Source: CAZKWG01 sp964615375 (GTDB lineage: Bacteria; Myxococcota_A; UBA796; CAZKWG01). Taken from it: DNA of 64,000 nucleotides. Position numbers and translations under genes: made by a program. Of this stretch, positions 63,811 to 64,000 are shown in pieces. Positions within the stretch are counted from its first letter, which is position 1. Every line of letters starts with the position of its first letter. The notes beneath the pieces are model-generated. The model saw only the letters and a program-made list of their open reading frames with translations, ran no database searches and was not told the origin of the DNA. The stretch lies in the NCBI GenBank assembly GCA_964615375.1, contig CAZTOW010000008.1, forward strand, positions 186,001 through 250,000, read 5' to 3'.

Positions 63811-64000
63811 ATGGGCTATGACTACCAGAACCAGGTCTGCACGCCGAGCCCCGCCGTCTGCAGCCCCGAGCCCGACTGGGAGACCGAGCTCCCCGATCAG
63901 GACGAGCTCGGCAACCAGGCCGTGCTCGACCAGCTGGGCGATCAGTGCGTCGAGGAGTCCGATCCGGTCGGCGCGCTCGATCAGGTCTGCGAGGAGGTCG
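63811..64000 (+). CDS. 5' end of a gene, acidic N-terminus (partial)
   Basis: Open from ATG 63811 (GGAGG at 63800-63804, six bases away; a second ATG at 63808 is too close) to the right edge. The visible ~63 residues are acidic with repeated DQ motifs (LPDQDELGNQ, LDQLGDQCVEE, LDQVCEEV) and several Cys. No signal peptide and no family recognised; the absence of a signal and the acidic repeats recall N-termini of secreted effectors, but that is weak. Confidence 0.5.
   Translation, partial: MGYDYQNQVCTPSPAVCSPEPDWETELPDQDELGNQAVLDQLGDQCVEESDPVGALDQVCEEV

Overview
The window is about 70% G+C, densely packed and strongly coding on both strands. It has many acidic lipoproteins rich in Gly-Asp-Thr, Cys-rich MopE-type repeats, MYXO-CTERM-like C-termini and a lipid A/LPS gene set. 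Together these point to a Gram-negative predator-type deltaproteobacterium (Myxococcota or a close relative). This is an inference from gene style; there is no rRNA or other marker gene, and I saw no tRNA, CRISPR array or complete transposase gene.

Layout. 1-10 kb: small lipoproteins, a DUF2058 protein, a metzincin-like lipoprotein, a B12/radical SAM enzyme, a UbiA-type prenyltransferase, two exported amidohydrolases and an exported CehA/McbA-type PHP metallohydrolase. 10-13 kb: a serine racemase/threonine dehydratase-like enzyme translationally coupled to a ChrA transporter. 12.7-20 kb: surface proteins, including an 844-residue lipoprotein with a possible BPI/TULIP-like half and a MopE protein with twelve 70-residue repeats and a beta-helix. 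20-24 kb: a minus-strand operon (ATL protein, fused WaaA-LpxK, LpxL-like acyltransferase, DUF3108 protein) whose genes overlap by 4 nt, evidently for lipid A/Kdo assembly. 24-28 kb: an M3 peptidase followed by an in-frame orphan extension, and a Ser/Thr kinase.

28.2-33.3 kb is the most unusual region. Two short Cys-containing genes with repeated (G/K)xCLS motifs and a shared C-terminal segment lie directly upstream of, and overlap, a radical SAM/SPASM gene. That gene in turn overlaps a 951-residue protein joining a B12-binding domain, a radical SAM domain, a PCMT-like methyltransferase domain and an HExxH domain. This looks like an undescribed peptide-modification (RiPP-like) system.

33-39 kb carries an antiporter, a CpaB-like protein and three copies of a dispersed repeat, two of which contain a 148-149 bp inverted-repeat insertion that the third lacks. 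39-47 kb holds map, a broken LysR gene, a broken SnoaL-like gene, a DMT transporter, a TPM protein, and a pair of coupled STAND/AAA ATPases with a palindromic divergent promoter region. 47-54 kb has a ferritin-like protein, a possible metallopeptidase toxin/lipoprotein immunity pair, a MoaD/ThiS protein with a BNR protein, a Phd/ParE toxin-antitoxin pair, and an esterase-like lipoprotein lacking its catalytic histidine. 54-64 kb has a CDF transporter, a tesB gene interrupted in frame by a 192-bp palindromic insertion, a ZIP-like permease, a 1490-residue FG-GAP/MopE/MYXO-CTERM surface protein, an aromatic amino acid decarboxylase homologue and the start of one more gene.
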